Shown here in pieces: positions 6,406-6,425 of a stretch of 6,425 nucleotides of DNA (position 1 is its first letter; each line of letters starts with the position of its first letter). A program made the translations under genes and the position numbers. The DNA is taken from contig JAEWRS010000386.1 of the NCBI GenBank assembly GCA_023398855.1, positions 1-6,425 on the forward strand, given 5' to 3'. This DNA comes from Bacillota bacterium. GTDB taxonomy: Bacteria; Bacillota; Clostridia; Lachnospirales; Lachnospiraceae. Below the pieces are notes generated by a model. The model ran no database searches. It was given only the letters and a program-made list of their open reading frames with translations, and was not told the DNA's origin.

Positions 6406-6425
6406 CGGATATGCAAGCATATCCG
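6406..6425. repeat. Perfect palindrome at the right window edge
   Basis: CGGATATGC is followed, after a two-base centre, by its reverse complement GCATATCCG. The last base of the palindrome is the last base of the window, so the repeat may extend further. It is probably the third stem of the cluster at 6316-6379. Confidence 0.75.

Noticed and set aside
6316..6425. A possible CRISPR array in the palindromic region.
   Set aside because: The stems differ in sequence and size, there is no repeated unit with regular spacers, and no cas gene is nearby.

Overview
The window looks like the chromosome of a low-to-moderate GC Gram-positive anaerobe, most likely a Lachnospiraceae/Clostridia member. This is inferred from the protein style (PNPase, a LMCA1-type calcium pump, a DUF1576-like membrane protein), strong AGGA/GGAGA ribosome binding sites and U-rich intrinsic terminators. 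No database search was possible. All three genes are on the minus strand, so the biological order runs from high to low coordinates.

Layout in transcription order. (1) 6425-6200: non-coding upstream region. It holds a cluster of hairpin-forming inverted repeats at the window edge, a terminator-like hairpin probably ending an off-window gene, and a short pnp leader. (2) 6199-4064: pnp, polynucleotide phosphorylase, complete. (3) 4063-3760: a 304-base gap that is not empty. It carries a consensus -35/-10 promoter whose -35 overlaps the pnp stop codon. Next comes an RNA that I read as a yybP-ykoY manganese riboswitch, and then a 21-bp terminator hairpin whose 5' arm contains the closing strand of the riboswitch P1 helix. 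(4) 3759-1144: a complete P-type II cation ATPase. (5) 1143-1038: a strong terminator, with a probable promoter whose -35 lies inside the terminator stem. (6) 1037-1: the N-terminal 345 codons of a polytopic membrane protein with an internal duplication, running off the window.

How it fits together: the central unit is a metal-homeostasis module. The leader layout predicts that bound Mn2+ stabilises P1, prevents the terminator from forming and allows transcription of the ATPase, an ON switch for an efflux pump. The pump lacks SERCA-type calcium site I and has an arginine where LMCA1 has one, so it probably moves one divalent ion per cycle. There is no separate terminator after pnp, so the riboswitch terminator probably also ends pnp transcripts. 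The riboswitch class and its pairing with Mn/Ca ATPases are already known. What deserves a second look is this particular arrangement, the repeat cluster at 6316-6425, and the duplicated membrane protein.
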